From the NCBI GenBank assembly GCA_903884125.1, contig CAISDR010000595.1, positions 1 through 5,366 on the forward strand: a stretch of DNA of 5,366 nucleotides. Reading direction: 5' to 3'. A program made the position numbers and the translations under genes. Numbering within the stretch: the stretch's first letter is position 1; every line of letters starts with the position of its first letter. Positions 4,514-5,366 of this stretch are shown in pieces. The notes under the pieces were generated by a model. It was not told the origin of the DNA, made no database searches, and saw nothing but the letters and a program-made list of their open reading frames with translations. The DNA comes from an uncultured bacterium (lineage in GTDB: Bacteria > Pseudomonadota > Alphaproteobacteria > CAISDR01).

Positions 4514-4885
4514 ATGCCCACGATCAACCAGCTCATTCGCAAGCCGCGCCAAAAACCGGCTGAGCGCAATAAGGTCCCCGCCTTACAGGCCTCGCCCCAG
4601 CGGCGTGGCGTTTGTACGCGCGTTTACACCACCACCCCGAAAAAGCCGAACTCGGCCCTTCGTAAGGTTGCCCGCGTGCGCCTGACGAACGGGTTTGAAG
4701 TGACCAGCTACATTCCGGGCGAAGGTCATAACCTGCAGGAACACTCAGTGGTCATGATCCGCGGCGGTCGCGTCAAGGATTTGCCAGGCGTTCGCTATCA
4801 CATCATCCGCGGCGTTCTTGATACCCAGGGTGTCAAGAACCGTCGCCAGCGCCGGTCGAAATACGGCGCCAAGCGTCCGAAGTAA
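4514..4885 (+). CDS. rpsL: 30S ribosomal protein S12
   Basis: S12 lines the decoding centre of the 30S subunit and contacts the codon-anticodon helix. The 123-residue length is standard. The start MPTINQLIRKPRQ is the conserved family N-terminus. The decoding loop reads TTTPKKPNSALRK (39-51) and the second loop GGRVKDLPGVRYH (84-96). Lys43, Lys44, Lys88 and Pro91, positions where streptomycin-resistance changes occur, are all of the sensitive type; Asp89 is the usual methylthiolation site. The frame stays open upstream to a TTG at 4316, but ATG 4514 is chosen from the family N-terminus. The ribosome-binding site is poor: only CGGAAA near the ATG, with GGAG (4492-4495) 18 bases away. rpsG follows after 11 bases. 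Confidence 0.98.
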   Translation: MPTINQLIRKPRQKPAERNKVPALQASPQRRGVCTRVYTTTPKKPNSALRKVARVRLTNGFEVTSYIPGEGHNLQEHSVVMIRGGRVKDLPGVRYHIIRGVLDTQGVKNRRQRRSKYGAKRPK

Positions 4886-4896
4886 GGGAGAGGCTG

Positions 4897-5366
4897 ATGT
4901 CACGTCGTCACGCCGCAGAAAAGCGCGAAGTTTTACCGGACGCAAAATTCGGGGACCTGGTTTTAACCAAGTTCATGAATTGTCTGATGTTCGAAGGCAA
5001 GAAGTCCGCAGCCGAAGGTATCGTCTACGGTGCGCTGGACAAGATTCAGGCCCGCACCAGCCAGGACCCGCTGCGGATTTTCCGCGAAGCCCTGGACAAT
5101 GTGCGCCCGGCCATCGAAGTGCGTTCGCGCCGCGTTGGTGGTGCAACATATCAGGTGCCCGTTGAAGTCCGTTATGACCGTTCGCAGGCATTGGCCATTC
5201 GCTGGCTGATCGGCTCCGCCCGGTCACGTAATGAAAAGACGATGATTGACCGTCTGTCCGGCGAATTGCTGGATGCAGCCAATAATCGTGGTTCTGCCGT
5301 GAAAAAGCGCGAAGACACGCACCGGATGGCGGAAGCCAACCGCGCCTTCTCGCATTATCGCTGGTA
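4897..5366 (+). CDS. rpsG: 30S ribosomal protein S7 (complete except last base of stop codon)
   Basis: S7 nucleates assembly of the 30S head by binding the 3' major domain of 16S rRNA and contacts mRNA and tRNA near the E site. The reading frame from ATG 4897 gives 156 residues starting MSRRHAAEKREVLPDAKFGD, with the family motifs NCLMFEGKKSAAEGIVY (28-44), RPAIEVRSRRVGGATYQVP (70-88), RWLIGSAR (102-109) and a C-terminal THRMAEANRAFSHYRW (141-156). This is the usual end of alphaproteobacterial S7. The window stops after TA of the stop codon, so the protein is complete. The spacer to rpsL is 11 bases and contains a strong GGGAGAGG ribosome-binding site. In the usual str operon fusA and tuf would come next. 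Confidence 0.97.
   Translation, partial: MSRRHAAEKREVLPDAKFGDLVLTKFMNCLMFEGKKSAAEGIVYGALDKIQARTSQDPLRIFREALDNVRPAIEVRSRRVGGATYQVPVEVRYDRSQALAIRWLIGSARSRNEKTMIDRLSGELLDAANNRGSAVKKREDTHRMAEANRAFSHYRW

Overview
The window is a chromosomal stretch from what looks like an alphaproteobacterium, probably Rhodospirillales-like. The basis is the flagellar arrangement (fliO-fliP diverging from flgB-flgC-fliE), a 156-residue ribosomal protein S7 ending in HYRW, and alphaproteobacterium-like FliO, FliP and FlgC proteins. The assignment comes from gene content and protein character only; no database search was possible.

Left half, minus strand (1-2619): a compact operon read right to left. A stand-alone FlhB C-terminal-domain protein is followed by fliO, fliP, a periplasmic NMT1/ThiY-type substrate-binding protein, and the start of a small exported protein that may be a class D beta-lactamase-like enzyme and is cut by the window edge. 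Three of the four junctions are 4-base ATGA stop/start overlaps; the fliP to binding-protein junction is a 23-base gap. The first three genes serve the flagellar type III export gate. The last two have no known flagellar role and appear to ride on the same transcript.

Middle (2620-2803): a 184-base divergent control region. Rightward from it run flgB, flgC and fliE (2804-3955), which encode proximal rod proteins and the MS-ring/rod junction protein. These genes are closely spaced and end at a strong intrinsic terminator (3985-4018). Export gate (FliP, FliO) and first exported substrates (FlgB, FlgC, FliE) therefore flank a shared regulatory region and are early flagellar assembly genes.

Right part, plus strand (4019-5366): a gene-free stretch of roughly 500 bases holds a palindrome, a good housekeeping-type promoter and a leader of about 255 nt with several hairpins. 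It leads into rpsL (S12) and rpsG (S7), the start of the str operon. rpsG is complete except for the last base of its stop codon. The flagellar/str junction is unusual: fliQ-fliR-flhB, often found after fliE in related bacteria, and rpoC, usual upstream of rpsL, are both missing here.

I see no mobile element, tRNA, rRNA or CRISPR array. Most of the window is ordinary core genome. The points worth a second look are the non-flagellar genes in the fliP operon, the structured rpsL leader and the fliE/rpsL junction.
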